Assembly: GCA_031400455.1 (NCBI GenBank)
Contig: JANNPX010000034.1
Coordinates: 40,728-104,727 of the forward strand
DNA: 64,000 nucleotides
Direction: 5' to 3'
Origin: JANXYW01 sp031400455
Lineage (GTDB): Bacteria > Chloroflexota > Dehalococcoidia > DSTF01 > JACRBR01
In this document: piece after piece, positions 1 through 7,469 of the stretch
How the letters are laid out: every line of letters starts with the position of its first letter
How positions within the stretch are numbered: the first letter of the stretch is position 1
Notes under the pieces: model-generated
The model's database searches: none
Seen by the model: only the letters and a program-made list of their open reading frames with translations
What the model was told of the DNA's origin: nothing
Program-made: the position numbers and the translations under genes

Positions 1-321
1 GCCCGTACCAAGCCACGACACCCATACGGCGTGATCCGCGCCGGGCTCGGCGAGCCAAAGGCTCGATACGTCGTACCGTCGGTCCTCTAGCACCCAGTCC
101 CGCTTCGCGAGGTTCGACATGATGCGTTCGGTGCGCGTGCTCGCACGAACGCGTGTCGGAGGCGTGGAGGGCGCCTTCCACGTCGTGCCTGTGGGATACC
201 AAAGCGCCAGGTAGTCTGAACGATCTTCAACGACGATCATCGGTCGTGCCGACCAGAGACGTCCTTTCCAAACCTCCTGCAGGAGGGCGGTTTCGCCAAC
301 CTCGAAGACGCGGTCGCTCAT
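1..321 (-). CDS. DUF402 domain protein, 3' end beyond window edge
   Basis: An open frame of 107 codons runs from an ATG at 321 leftwards off the window edge without a stop. The visible protein has the look of the DUF402 family (nucleoside di/triphosphate phosphohydrolase-like fold): an early VWKGRLWSARP segment, then MIVVEDRSDYLALWYPTGT, WKAP, and later HAVWVSWL. The spacing of the WKGR, ALWYPTG and WK elements matches that family as I know it, but the C-terminal acidic metal-binding residues lie outside the window. It follows the alcohol dehydrogenase in the same direction after only 14 bases, so they could be co-transcribed. The ribosome-binding site is weak. Function in this organism is unknown; the family call is from recognised sequence pattern only. 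Confidence 0.7.
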   Translation of the reverse strand, partial: MSDRVFEVGETALLQEVWKGRLWSARPMIVVEDRSDYLALWYPTGTTWKAPSTPPTRVRASTRTERIMSNLAKRDWVLEDRRYDVSSLWLAEPGADHAVWVSWLGTG

Positions 322-335
322 TCGAATTCCGCTCT

Positions 336-1358
336 CTACGGCGTGATCTGGACCTTGATGGCGCCGCTGCTCTTGTCATCCGCCGTCGCGTACGCCTGCG
401 CGATGTCTTCGAGGCCGTAGCGGTGGGTGATGCAGCGGCGCAGGCTTTCGGCGTTGCGGCGCATGATCTCGATGGCGATCTCGTAGTCGGAGTTGCGGCC
501 GGGGCGGCCGTAGCAGTTCGAGCCGACGATCTTCGGCTCCTTGATGAAGAACATGATCGGGTGGATCTGCACGGGCTGCGTGAACGCGCCCAGCACGCTG
601 ATCCGCCCGCCGAGGCCGACGACGCTGAGCGCGGCCGCGAGCGTGTTCGCGTGGCCGCCGACGGTCTCCACGACGACGTCCGCGCCGCGTGTGGCTTTCG
701 TGATCTCGCCGATGGCTGCCGCATCATCGCCGAAGACGGCGTCCGCGCCGAGCGCTTCGGCCATCGCCTTCTGATGCGGATGGCGTGCGGTCGCGGCGAT
801 GTAGGTTGCGCCCATCGCCTTCGCAGCGGCGATCGCCATGAGGCCGATCGTGCCGGCGCCGAGGACGGCGACGCGAGCGCCGAAGCGGATGTCCACGAGG
901 CGCAGGCCGTGCACGGCGACGGCCAGCGGCTCGCACAGCGCGCCGAGCTCGAAGTCGACTTCCGGCGGCAGCTTGTAGCATCCGTACGCGGAGACCGGCA
1001 TGTACTCTCGCAAGCCGCCGTTGATGTTGAGCCCGTTCGCCTTGCGGCTGGGGCAGAGGTGATAGTTGCCTGAGCGGCACTGCACGCATTTGAGGCACAC
1101 GTCGAACAGCTCGAGCGCGACGCGATCGCCCTTCTCGAATCCGGTGACGCCTTCGCCGAGCGCTTCGACCTCCCCCGCGCACTCGTGGCCCAGCACGAAG
1201 CCGGGGGGCACGGGAAATTCGCCGCGGTAGAAGTGCAGGTCGCTGCCGCAGACGCCGACGCTGCGCACGCGGACGAGTACCTGCCCGGGCGCGGGCGAGG
1301 GGATGTCGACGTCGGCGAGCTCGAAGGCGCGGGGGGCGGCGATGGATGCTTGTCTCAT
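336..1358 (-). CDS. Zinc-dependent medium-chain alcohol/polyol dehydrogenase
   Basis: This is a 340-residue medium-chain dehydrogenase of the sorbitol/threonine dehydrogenase type, expected to oxidise a secondary alcohol with NAD(P). The catalytic zinc site is visible as CGSD with Cys37 and the GHE motif at 58-60. Four cysteines at about 88, 91, 94 and 102 form the structural zinc loop. The Rossmann nucleotide-binding glycines are in VAVLGAGTIGL near residue 165. A longer frame opens upstream, but the ATG at 1358 is preceded by AAGGAG at ideal spacing and begins the family's usual N-terminus (MRQASIAAP), so I chose it. The substrate cannot be read from sequence. A DUF402 gene follows directly. 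Confidence 0.88.
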   Translation of the reverse strand: MRQASIAAPRAFELADVDIPSPAPGQVLVRVRSVGVCGSDLHFYRGEFPVPPGFVLGHECAGEVEALGEGVTGFEKGDRVALELFDVCLKCVQCRSGNYHLCPSRKANGLNINGGLREYMPVSAYGCYKLPPEVDFELGALCEPLAVAVHGLRLVDIRFGARVAVLGAGTIGLMAIAAAKAMGATYIAATARHPHQKAMAEALGADAVFGDDAAAIGEITKATRGADVVVETVGGHANTLAAALSVVGLGGRISVLGAFTQPVQIHPIMFFIKEPKIVGSNCYGRPGRNSDYEIAIEIMRRNAESLRRCITHRYGLEDIAQAYATADDKSSGAIKVQITP

Positions 1359-1425
1359 GCGGTGCTCCTTGCGGGCGAGGCGCCCGCGCTCCATCTTGTG
1401 CCGGATCGGCACTGCATATCGATTT

Positions 1426-1498
1426 GAGGTCGTAGGGACGCGGCTTCAGCCCCGTCCCAAACGTTCGGACGGACCTAAAGGTGCGTCCCTACGGCCTC
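1426..1498. repeat. Inverted repeat of the GTAGGGACGC type
   Basis: Two arms, 1426-1441 and 1483-1498, are inverted copies agreeing at 15 of 16 positions around the core CGTAGGGACGC. They lie between the divergent alcohol dehydrogenase and ATPase genes. A related copy (GACGGGGAC...GCGTCCCTAC) lies near 4602-4637. The sequence resembles the short palindromic repeats seen elsewhere in this window. Confidence 0.75.
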
Positions 1499-1587
1499 AA
1501 GTGGTGCGGTTGTCTTCGCCGCGGAGCGTTCGTCGTCGATCGCGAGCGGGCGAGCCGTACGGCGCGAGGCTCCGATATGATGGGCGA

Positions 1588-2418
1588 GTGAGGGCGCTGA
1601 ATCAACCGGAAAGCTGGTGGGGGTGGCACGGCTACAACCATCCGGAGGCGATGTCGATCACGCAGATCCTGCGTGCGGAGACGATGCCCGTCCGCGTCGC
1701 GGCGATCCTCTCGCTGGCGATGGAGCGCGGCGCGCCGATGATCCTGGCTGCCGATCCACCGGGCGCGGGCAAGACGACGATCCTGACGGCGCTGCTCGCC
1801 TTCGCGCCACCGGACGCGTCGGTGTACTTCACGCGCGGCTGGGGTGAGACGTTCAAGCTGCCGCCGCGCACGCCGGACGACCCGCCGACATACATCTTGG
1901 TCAACGAGATCAGCGACCACCTGCCGGTCTACTCGTGGGGTCCGTACGTGCGGCGCGAGTTGGAACTGGCGGGCGAGGGCTACTCACTGATGTCGACGAT
2001 GCACTCCGAGACGGTGGACGGCGTGATCGAGCAGCTCACGGAAGAGTGCGACGTGCCGGCGTCGAATGTCGGGCACATCGCGCTGGTTGTGCCGATGTTC
2101 GTCGGGATGAATGCGGGGCGCCGGGTGCGGCGCGTCAGCGAGGTGGCGGTGCTGGAGCCGCTCGGCGGTGCGTACGATCGGCACTCGATCGCGCGCTGGG
2201 ATCCGGCATCGGATACCTACGAGGTGCTGAACACCCCGGCGCAGATGAACGCGCTTGCGCGGCGATTCGGCATGGAAGATGAGGATCTGATCCAGGCGCT
2301 CGGGAAGCGTGAGCAGCTCATCGAAGCGCTGCTGCGCGACGGCGTGATGGCAATTGACGAGGTACAGGCACGCGTCTTCGCGGCCGCGGGCTACGACGTG
2401 CTTTCGGATCCGGATTGA
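1588..2418 (+). CDS. PilT/GspE-like secretion ATPase, stand-alone
   Basis: This 276-residue P-loop ATPase carries a Walker A motif DPPGAGKTT (about residues 56-64), a later ILVNEISDH segment in the position of the GspE/PilT Walker B region (family consensus ILVGEIRD), and LMSTMHSETVDGVIEQL, which closely follows the 'STLHTN...ai.RL' His-box of type II/IV secretion ATPases. The family powers pilus retraction or secretion as hexamers, but no pilus gene is nearby and the protein lacks the N-terminal domains of GspE. The GTG at 1588 was chosen because the upstream frame is low-complexity Arg-rich sequence running through the 1426-1498 repeat. The C-terminal ~80 residues are not recognised. It could be a regulatory or orphan ATPase. 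Confidence 0.7.
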   Translation: MRALNQPESWWGWHGYNHPEAMSITQILRAETMPVRVAAILSLAMERGAPMILAADPPGAGKTTILTALLAFAPPDASVYFTRGWGETFKLPPRTPDDPPTYILVNEISDHLPVYSWGPYVRRELELAGEGYSLMSTMHSETVDGVIEQLTEECDVPASNVGHIALVVPMFVGMNAGRRVRRVSEVAVLEPLGGAYDRHSIARWDPASDTYEVLNTPAQMNALARRFGMEDEDLIQALGKREQLIEALLRDGVMAIDEVQARVFAAAGYDVLSDPD

Positions 2419-2431
2419 GAATCCTTCGGAC

Positions 2432-2462
2432 GGGCAGGACTCGCAGCCGGGGCGGCTGTGCC
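2432..2462 (-). repeat. Single copy of the GGCACAGCCG palindromic repeat
   Basis: Read on the minus strand, this stretch gives GTGGCACAGCCGCCCCGGC, a close copy of the GTGGCACAGCCG-TCCC-CGGCTGTG hairpin that occurs twice upstream of pheS. It occupies the gap between the ATPase and the monooxygenase genes. Confidence 0.6.
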
Positions 2463-2485
2463 ACATGCATGGAGCGTGATTCGAG

Positions 2486-3721
2486 ATGAGTGAGCAATTC
2501 GATGTCGTGATCGTGGGCGGCGGGATCGGCGGCTCCGCGCTTGCGACGGTGCTGGCGCGCGCGGGCAAGCGGGTTCTCGTTCTGGAGCGGACGACCGAGT
2601 ATCGCGACCTCGTGCGGGGTGAGTGGATCGCGCCGTGGGGCGTGGCGGAGTTGAAGGCGCTCGGGCTGTACGACGAGTTCATCGCCGCAGGCGCCCATCA
2701 CGTGACAAAGCACGTATCGTACGGCGATGGCATCGATCCCGCGGTGGCCGAGGCGGCAGCGTTGCCGCTCGTCGACCTGCTACCGGGCATTCCCGGTCCG
2801 TTGTGCATCGGTCATCCACGGAGCTGCAACCTCTTGCACGATGCGGCAGTAGCGTCCGGCGCAACCGTGCTTCGCGACGTGCGCGACATCCCGCAGATGA
2901 CGTTCGGCGCATCGCCGTCGGTGACGTACGTGCACGACGGGCAGGAGCACACGGCCACGTGCAAGATCGTCGTGGGCGCCGATGGTCGCGGATCGCTGGT
3001 GCGGCGCACCGCGGGCATCGAGCTGCATCGCGATCCGACGCATCATCTCTTTTCGGGCATGCTGGTCGAGGGCGCGGACGGCTGGCCGGCTGAAACGCAA
3101 ATGCTCGGCGCGGAGGGAGATGTGCACTATCTTGCGTTCCCACAGGGAAACGGGCGGGTGCGCCTGTACCTCGGGTACTCCAGCGATCAGCCGCAGCGGC
3201 TCGCAGGAGATGGCGGGCAGCAGGCGTTTCTCGACGCGTTCCGGCTGAAGAGCGTACCCCTGGCTGATCACCTTGCGAACGCGAGGCCCGCAGGACCATG
3301 TCACTCGTACCCCAACGAAGACACGTGGACAGACGAGCCGTACGCCGAGGGCGTGGTGCTGATCGGCGACGCGGCCGGGCACAACGACCCGATCATCGGG
3401 CAAGGCCTGTCGATCACGTACCGTGACGTGCGGAGCGTGCGCGACGTGCTGCTCGGCAGCGACGACTGGTCGCCGTCAGCGTTCGCCGCGTACGGCGAAG
3501 AGCGCCGTGAGCGGATGCGCCGGCTGCGCTTCGTAGCGGCGTTGCAGGCGCGGGTGGAGAACGAGTTTGGTGAAGAAGCCGAGGCCCGGCGCCAGCGCGC
3601 CTACGAGCGCCGCGGCACCGATCCGACGCTGATGCTGCCGGCGCTGGCGACGATGATGGGTCCGGAGAAGATGCCACCGCAGGCCTTCGAGGATGCGCTG
3701 ATGGAGCGCACGCTGGCGTAG
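2486..3721 (+). CDS. FAD-dependent monooxygenase (PHBH/UbiH fold)
   Basis: This 411-residue flavoprotein belongs to the group A aromatic hydroxylase family, which inserts one oxygen atom using FAD and NAD(P)H. The N-terminal dinucleotide-binding motif is VIVGGGIGGSALA (residues 8-20), followed by the adenine-ribose acidic residue in VLVLERT. The second FAD motif, VLIGDAAGHNDPIIGQG, lies near residue 292. The ATG at 2486 has a GAG-containing leader and begins directly with the beta strand. It is followed after about 50 bases by a FAH-fold hydratase/decarboxylase, a combination seen in aromatic ring degradation, which suggests but does not prove an aromatic substrate. Geranylgeranyl reductase-like roles are an alternative. 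Confidence 0.85.
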   Translation: MSEQFDVVIVGGGIGGSALATVLARAGKRVLVLERTTEYRDLVRGEWIAPWGVAELKALGLYDEFIAAGAHHVTKHVSYGDGIDPAVAEAAALPLVDLLPGIPGPLCIGHPRSCNLLHDAAVASGATVLRDVRDIPQMTFGASPSVTYVHDGQEHTATCKIVVGADGRGSLVRRTAGIELHRDPTHHLFSGMLVEGADGWPAETQMLGAEGDVHYLAFPQGNGRVRLYLGYSSDQPQRLAGDGGQQAFLDAFRLKSVPLADHLANARPAGPCHSYPNEDTWTDEPYAEGVVLIGDAAGHNDPIIGQGLSITYRDVRSVRDVLLGSDDWSPSAFAAYGEERRERMRRLRFVAALQARVENEFGEEAEARRQRAYERRGTDPTLMLPALATMMGPEKMPPQAFEDALMERTLA

Positions 3722-3775
3722 CTGCGACCGTTGGCGGCGAAGGACACAAAGGGTTTGGCACGAAACGAATCGGCC

Positions 3776-4573
3776 GTGATAAGGGGAGCGGACGTCATTC
3801 TCGATGCGTTCGCGTCCCGGCGGATGATCTCGCCGCTTAGTCACACTGATCACGCGCTCGACGAGGCTGGCAGCTATGCGATCGCTCGCGAGATTCATGC
3901 GCGACGCGTCGCCAACGGTGAACGGCCCTTAGGGCGAAAGATCGGCTTCACGAACCGAACGATCTGGGCGGAGTATGGAGTGGACGCGCCGATTTGGGGC
4001 TACGTCTACGATTCGACTGTGCAGCAGTCGTCCGGTGGCATCGCCACCCTATCGCTTGAGGCGCTGCTACAGCCGCGAATTGAGCCGGAGATCGTCTTGC
4101 ACTTCGCGCGGACGCCGCCGGTCACGCATGATGAAGCGGCGATCCTCGGCTGCATCGACTGGATCGCGCCGGCGTTCGAAATCATCCAGTGCCCGTACCC
4201 CAACTGGAAGTTCACGGCGGCCGATGCGATCGCCGCGCACACGCTTCACGGCGCGCTCGTCGTTGGTACCCCCGTTTTGGTTAGCGAGGTCGACGATTGT
4301 TGCACGAAGTTGCACACGTTCGGCGTGGAGCTTGCACGAAACGGCGAACTTCGAGCGGCGGGCGGAGGCGCGAACGTGCTGGACAGCCCGCTGCTCGCGT
4401 GCGCGCATCTCGTGGAGGTGCTGGCCCGAGACTCCAACTTCGAGCCTGTTCACGCCGGAGAGATCGTGACGACGGGTACGCTCACCGCGCCACAAGCCGT
4501 GACGTCGGGCGAAACGTGGCTCTGCGAACTCGACGGCATCGGCCTCCCTAGCCTCTCGATCACGTTTGCGTAG
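3776..4573 (+). CDS. 2-oxopent-4-enoate hydratase / 4-oxalocrotonate decarboxylase family protein (FAH fold)
   Basis: The protein resembles MhpD/DmpH-type enzymes, which hydrate or decarboxylate 2-keto-4-enoic acids after meta ring cleavage. Characteristic stretches are GRKIGFTNRTIW, EPEIVLHFAR (metal-binding acidic residues), DWIAPAFEIIQCPYPNWKF and AADAIAAHTLHGALVVG. The start is uncertain: the frame is open from a TTG at 3731, but the first residues there (AAKDTKG) are a translation of the dispersed CACGAAGGACAC repeat, and no good Shine-Dalgarno is visible. I chose GTG 3776, just before the conserved N-terminal helix; TTG 3731 or 3755 remain possible. With the preceding FAD monooxygenase it may form a small aromatic-acid module. 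Confidence 0.78.
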   Translation: MIRGADVILDAFASRRMISPLSHTDHALDEAGSYAIAREIHARRVANGERPLGRKIGFTNRTIWAEYGVDAPIWGYVYDSTVQQSSGGIATLSLEALLQPRIEPEIVLHFARTPPVTHDEAAILGCIDWIAPAFEIIQCPYPNWKFTAADAIAAHTLHGALVVGTPVLVSEVDDCCTKLHTFGVELARNGELRAAGGGANVLDSPLLACAHLVEVLARDSNFEPVHAGEIVTTGTLTAPQAVTSGETWLCELDGIGLPSLSITFA

Positions 4574-4600
4574 TCGCTTCTTCTGCGCGCGGGCTTGCCA

Positions 4601-4683
4601 CAACGGACGGGGACGGAGCTGAAGCTGCGTCCCTACTTCATCCGGCCGCCATTCCCTGCGACCTTCGTGGCCTTCGTGTTCGC
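4601..4683. repeat. Repeat-filled gap before GAPDH
   Basis: The gap between the hydratase and GAPDH genes holds a GACGGGGAC...GCGTCCCTAC inverted repeat (about 4602-4637) followed by a minus-strand copy of the CACGAAGG...CACGAAGG repeat (about 4660-4683, read on + as CCTTCGTGGCCTTCGTG). No further gene was seen here. Confidence 0.65.
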
Positions 4684-4797
4684 AGCGTCCGCAGGCCTCG
4701 CGAATGGTTCTCCAACCCCGTTGGGCACTAGCCCGTGAGGCGGGAGGGCGGCACAATGAGATGAAATCCGGGCAGCATGAAAGGACGAGAACCAGCA

Positions 4798-5811
4798 ATG
4801 GTCACGCGCATCGGCATCAACGGCTTCGGCCGGATCGGTCGGCAGGTCTTCAAGGCGATCAAGGAGCGGTATGGGACGGAGTTGGTCGTCGTGGCGATCA
4901 ACGATCTCGTCGACAACGAGACGAACGCGCACCTGCTCAAGTACGACTCCAATTACGGCCGCTACCCGGGTACCGTCGTCGCCACAAAAACGGGGCTGAC
5001 CGTCGATGGCAAAGCCGTGCGCGTGTTCGCGGAGCGCGAGCCGGCAAAAATCCCGTGGGGCAAGGCGAACGTCGATATCGTCGTCGAGTCCACGGGCTTC
5101 TTCACGGATGCAAACGCCGCCCGCGACCACATCCACGATGGCGTTAAGAAAGTGATCATCTCCGCGCCGGCGAAGAACGAGGACGTCACGATCGTCCTCG
5201 GCGTCAACGCGGAGGCGTACAAGAAGTCGAAGCACAAGGTGATCTCGAACGCCTCGTGCACGACGAACGGCCTCGCTCCGACGGTGAAGGTGCTGCTGGA
5301 CAACTTCGGCATCCTCAAGGGGCAGATGACGACGATTCACGCCTACACGAACTCGCAGCGCCTGCTCGACATGCAGTCGAAGGATCTGCGCGAGGCGCGA
5401 GCGGCGGCAATGAACATCGTGCCGACGTCGACGGGCGCGGCGCGCGCGCTGAAGCTCGTGATCCCCGAGATCGAGGGCAAGCTCGATGGCGTCGCCTACC
5501 GCGTGCCGACGCCCACGGTGTCGATCGTAGAGATCGTGGCGCTCGTGAAGAAGAAGACCACCGCGGAAGAAGTGAACGCCGCGATGCGCAAGGCGGCGGC
5601 CGGCAAGATGAAGGGCATCCTCGCCGTTACCGACGAGCCGTTGGTGTCGATGGACCTCAAGGGCGACCCGCACTCGTCGACCGTGGACTCGCTGATCACG
5701 AACGTCGTGGCGGGCGACCTGGTGAAGGTGGCGTCGTGGTACGACAACGAGTGGGGCTACTCGTGCCGAACGGCGGACCTGTGTGCGTTCATCGCGAACA
5801 AGGGGCTGTGA
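4798..5811 (+). CDS. gap: Type I glyceraldehyde-3-phosphate dehydrogenase
   Basis: This 337-residue enzyme oxidatively phosphorylates glyceraldehyde-3-phosphate to 1,3-bisphosphoglycerate in glycolysis, cytosolic and tetrameric. The NAD-binding start is RIGINGFGRIGRQ (residues 4-16), and the catalytic cysteine is Cys154 in SNASCTTNGLAP. WYDNEWGYS near the C-terminus is also diagnostic. The ATG at 4798 gives the canonical N-terminus; a frame extension to 4777 adds seven residues and is less likely. Asp at position 36 (VVAINDL) suits NAD preference. No pgk or tpi gene follows, so it is a single-gene unit, probably ended by the weak hairpin after the gene. Confidence 0.96.
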   Translation: MVTRIGINGFGRIGRQVFKAIKERYGTELVVVAINDLVDNETNAHLLKYDSNYGRYPGTVVATKTGLTVDGKAVRVFAEREPAKIPWGKANVDIVVESTGFFTDANAARDHIHDGVKKVIISAPAKNEDVTIVLGVNAEAYKKSKHKVISNASCTTNGLAPTVKVLLDNFGILKGQMTTIHAYTNSQRLLDMQSKDLREARAAAMNIVPTSTGAARALKLVIPEIEGKLDGVAYRVPTPTVSIVEIVALVKKKTTAEEVNAAMRKAAAGKMKGILAVTDEPLVSMDLKGDPHSSTVDSLITNVVAGDLVKVASWYDNEWGYSCRTADLCAFIANKGL

Positions 5812-5814
5812 ACG

Positions 5815-5850
5815 AGTTCGCAGTTCGTAGTCTGTAGTTAGCAGTTCGTT
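5815..5850. repeat. GTAGTTCGTAGTT-type degenerate repeat
   Basis: Just after gap there is a run of short degenerate units (AGTTCGCAGTTCGTAGTC, then TGTAGTTAGCAGTTCG). The same unit family occurs at 56824-56860 on this strand and at 30863-30895 on the other strand, always in the gap right next to a gene end or start. Confidence 0.75.
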
Positions 5851-5853
5851 GAG

Positions 5854-5875
5854 GCCGGCCAAAGTGCCGGCTTCT
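5854..5875 (+). terminator. Weak intrinsic terminator after gap
   Basis: A GCCGGC / GCCGGC stem (5854-5859, 5866-5871) with a 6-base loop is followed by TTCTTC. The stem is short and the T tract interrupted, so it is a modest terminator candidate. Confidence 0.45.
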
Positions 5876-5891
5876 TCGATTGTGAGGATGG

Positions 5892-7283
5892 ATGACGGGC
5901 AACGAGAGCATTCAGCTGCGGGCTGTCGACTCCGGTGAGCATGAGCACCATGCGAAGGCGTACGAGGCGCCGTATCGCTGGTTCATCGCGGCGAGCCTGA
6001 CGCTGGGGATCGGCGGCGGGTTCATGCTGTCGCTCTTGCTACCACTGGCGCGCGCGGAGGAGTGGAGTTGGGGCGCCGGAATACGATGGGAAGCACTGAT
6101 CCAGGCGCACGGACAGCTCCAACTCATCGGGTTCGGCGGGCTCTTCGTGATGGGGATGGCGTTCCGGCTGATGCCGCGGTTCTCCGGCCGGCCATTGGCG
6201 TTCCGATTCGTCGTGCCGGCGCTGATCCCGATCATCGCATCGAGCCTGATCCTCAGATCGGTCGCGCAGCCGATGGGCGGCGGAGCGGCGCGCGATGTAG
6301 CGCTTGTTGCGTCGGCGGTACTTCTTCTCGCTGGTGGTGCCGGGTTCGCGGCGGTGATCTGGGGCACGCTGCTGCACCGCGACAGTAAGGCCGGGGCGAC
6401 CGGCTATTTCTTCATGCTGGGTGCGCTGGGGTTCTGTGCCGGCGCGGTACTCAACTTCTTACAGGTGATCGAGATCGTGCGCAACGACCTCCCGCTAGCG
6501 CCCGTGGCGAAGCAGACGGCACAGGTCTTCGTGCAGCAGTACGGCTTTCTCATCATGTTTCTGTCGGGCGTGGCATCGCGCGCCGTGCCGACGTTCACGG
6601 GTGCGGTACCACGCCCGATCCTGTCGCGCCTCGCCGCGCTTGTGCTTGCGGGGGGCGTTGTTCTCTTCGTGGGAGCGATGCTCTGGATCACGTATCGGTC
6701 GTCGACTACCGCCGTGATGCGGGTGGGGGACGCGGGCCTCCTGTGCACTGCGGGGGCCTTCGCGACGTTCGTGTGGATGTCCGGCGCGGTGTGGCCTTCG
6801 AAGAATCGCGTCGCAGCGGCGTCGCAGACTGCGTTCTGGTTCGTGCGGTCAGCGTACACCTGGCTGCTCGTCGCCGCCGCGCTGACGGCGTGGTATGCCA
6901 TGCGTGCGTTCATCAGCGGCGGATTGCCGGACCCATACGAACTCGATGCTGTACGCCACGTGCTGACGGTCGGTGTACTGACGATGATGATCGTAGGCAT
7001 GGGATTGCTCATCCTGCCGGAACTGGCGGGACGGCGGCTCCAGCATCCAGATGAGCGCTGGCTCCTGCGGGCGATGATCGTGGCGGTGAACTCGGCGGCG
7101 GCGCTCCGCTTGTGGCCGGCGGTTGAGGGCATCAACTGGCTGGCATCGACGCGCTACTGGCCGATGGCCGCCGCGGGCGGCCTCGCATCTGGCGTCGTCA
7201 TCGTATTCGCGGCGATGTTTGCGCAGAGCTACCTGGAGCAGCGGAAGCCGGGTTGGGGGCACAAGGGTGCTGCGGCGCGCTGA
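5892..7283 (+). CDS. NnrS-like polytopic membrane protein
   Basis: The 463-residue protein has about twelve hydrophobic segments and a His-containing signature IQAHGQLQLIGFGGLFVMG followed by FRLMPRFSGRP. This resembles the NnrS family (heme/copper membrane proteins linked to nitric oxide stress), whose consensus at this site is HxHxQ-FGFxGLFxxG-xxxxxPRF. Later conserved-looking stretches include FLSGVASRAVPTFTG and VRHVLTVGVLTMMIVGMG. No denitrification gene is nearby, so the role is unclear. A second His-rich helix near residue 350 could complete a metal or heme site. The N-terminus is hydrophilic (residues 1-25) with several His residues. The ATG at 5892 follows TGTGAGGATGG, a usable ribosome-binding site. 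Confidence 0.72.
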   Translation: MTGNESIQLRAVDSGEHEHHAKAYEAPYRWFIAASLTLGIGGGFMLSLLLPLARAEEWSWGAGIRWEALIQAHGQLQLIGFGGLFVMGMAFRLMPRFSGRPLAFRFVVPALIPIIASSLILRSVAQPMGGGAARDVALVASAVLLLAGGAGFAAVIWGTLLHRDSKAGATGYFFMLGALGFCAGAVLNFLQVIEIVRNDLPLAPVAKQTAQVFVQQYGFLIMFLSGVASRAVPTFTGAVPRPILSRLAALVLAGGVVLFVGAMLWITYRSSTTAVMRVGDAGLLCTAGAFATFVWMSGAVWPSKNRVAAASQTAFWFVRSAYTWLLVAAALTAWYAMRAFISGGLPDPYELDAVRHVLTVGVLTMMIVGMGLLILPELAGRRLQHPDERWLLRAMIVAVNSAAALRLWPAVEGINWLASTRYWPMAAAGGLASGVVIVFAAMFAQSYLEQRKPGWGHKGAAAR

Positions 7284-7412
7284 TGCTCGTCGGGCGTGCC
7301 TCACCGAGTGGATCGCGCTCCTGACACGAGCGCGGGTTTCCGCCGCGGGTTCGGCTGCGTTTTCCGCATCGACCGGCGCTTGGCGTAGAGATCACCCGTG
7401 CTAGGCTTGATC

Positions 7413-7437
7413 GGGCGGTTCGAACCGCCCTTCGTTT
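7413..7437 (+). terminator. Intrinsic terminator candidate
   Basis: An 18-base perfect palindrome (GGGCGGTTC/GAACCGCCC, 7413-7430) followed by TTCGTTT lies between the NnrS-like gene and the MMPL gene. Confidence 0.6.
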
Positions 7438-7469
7438 GCTCATAATGCGCTAGACGCGCGGAGATCTAC

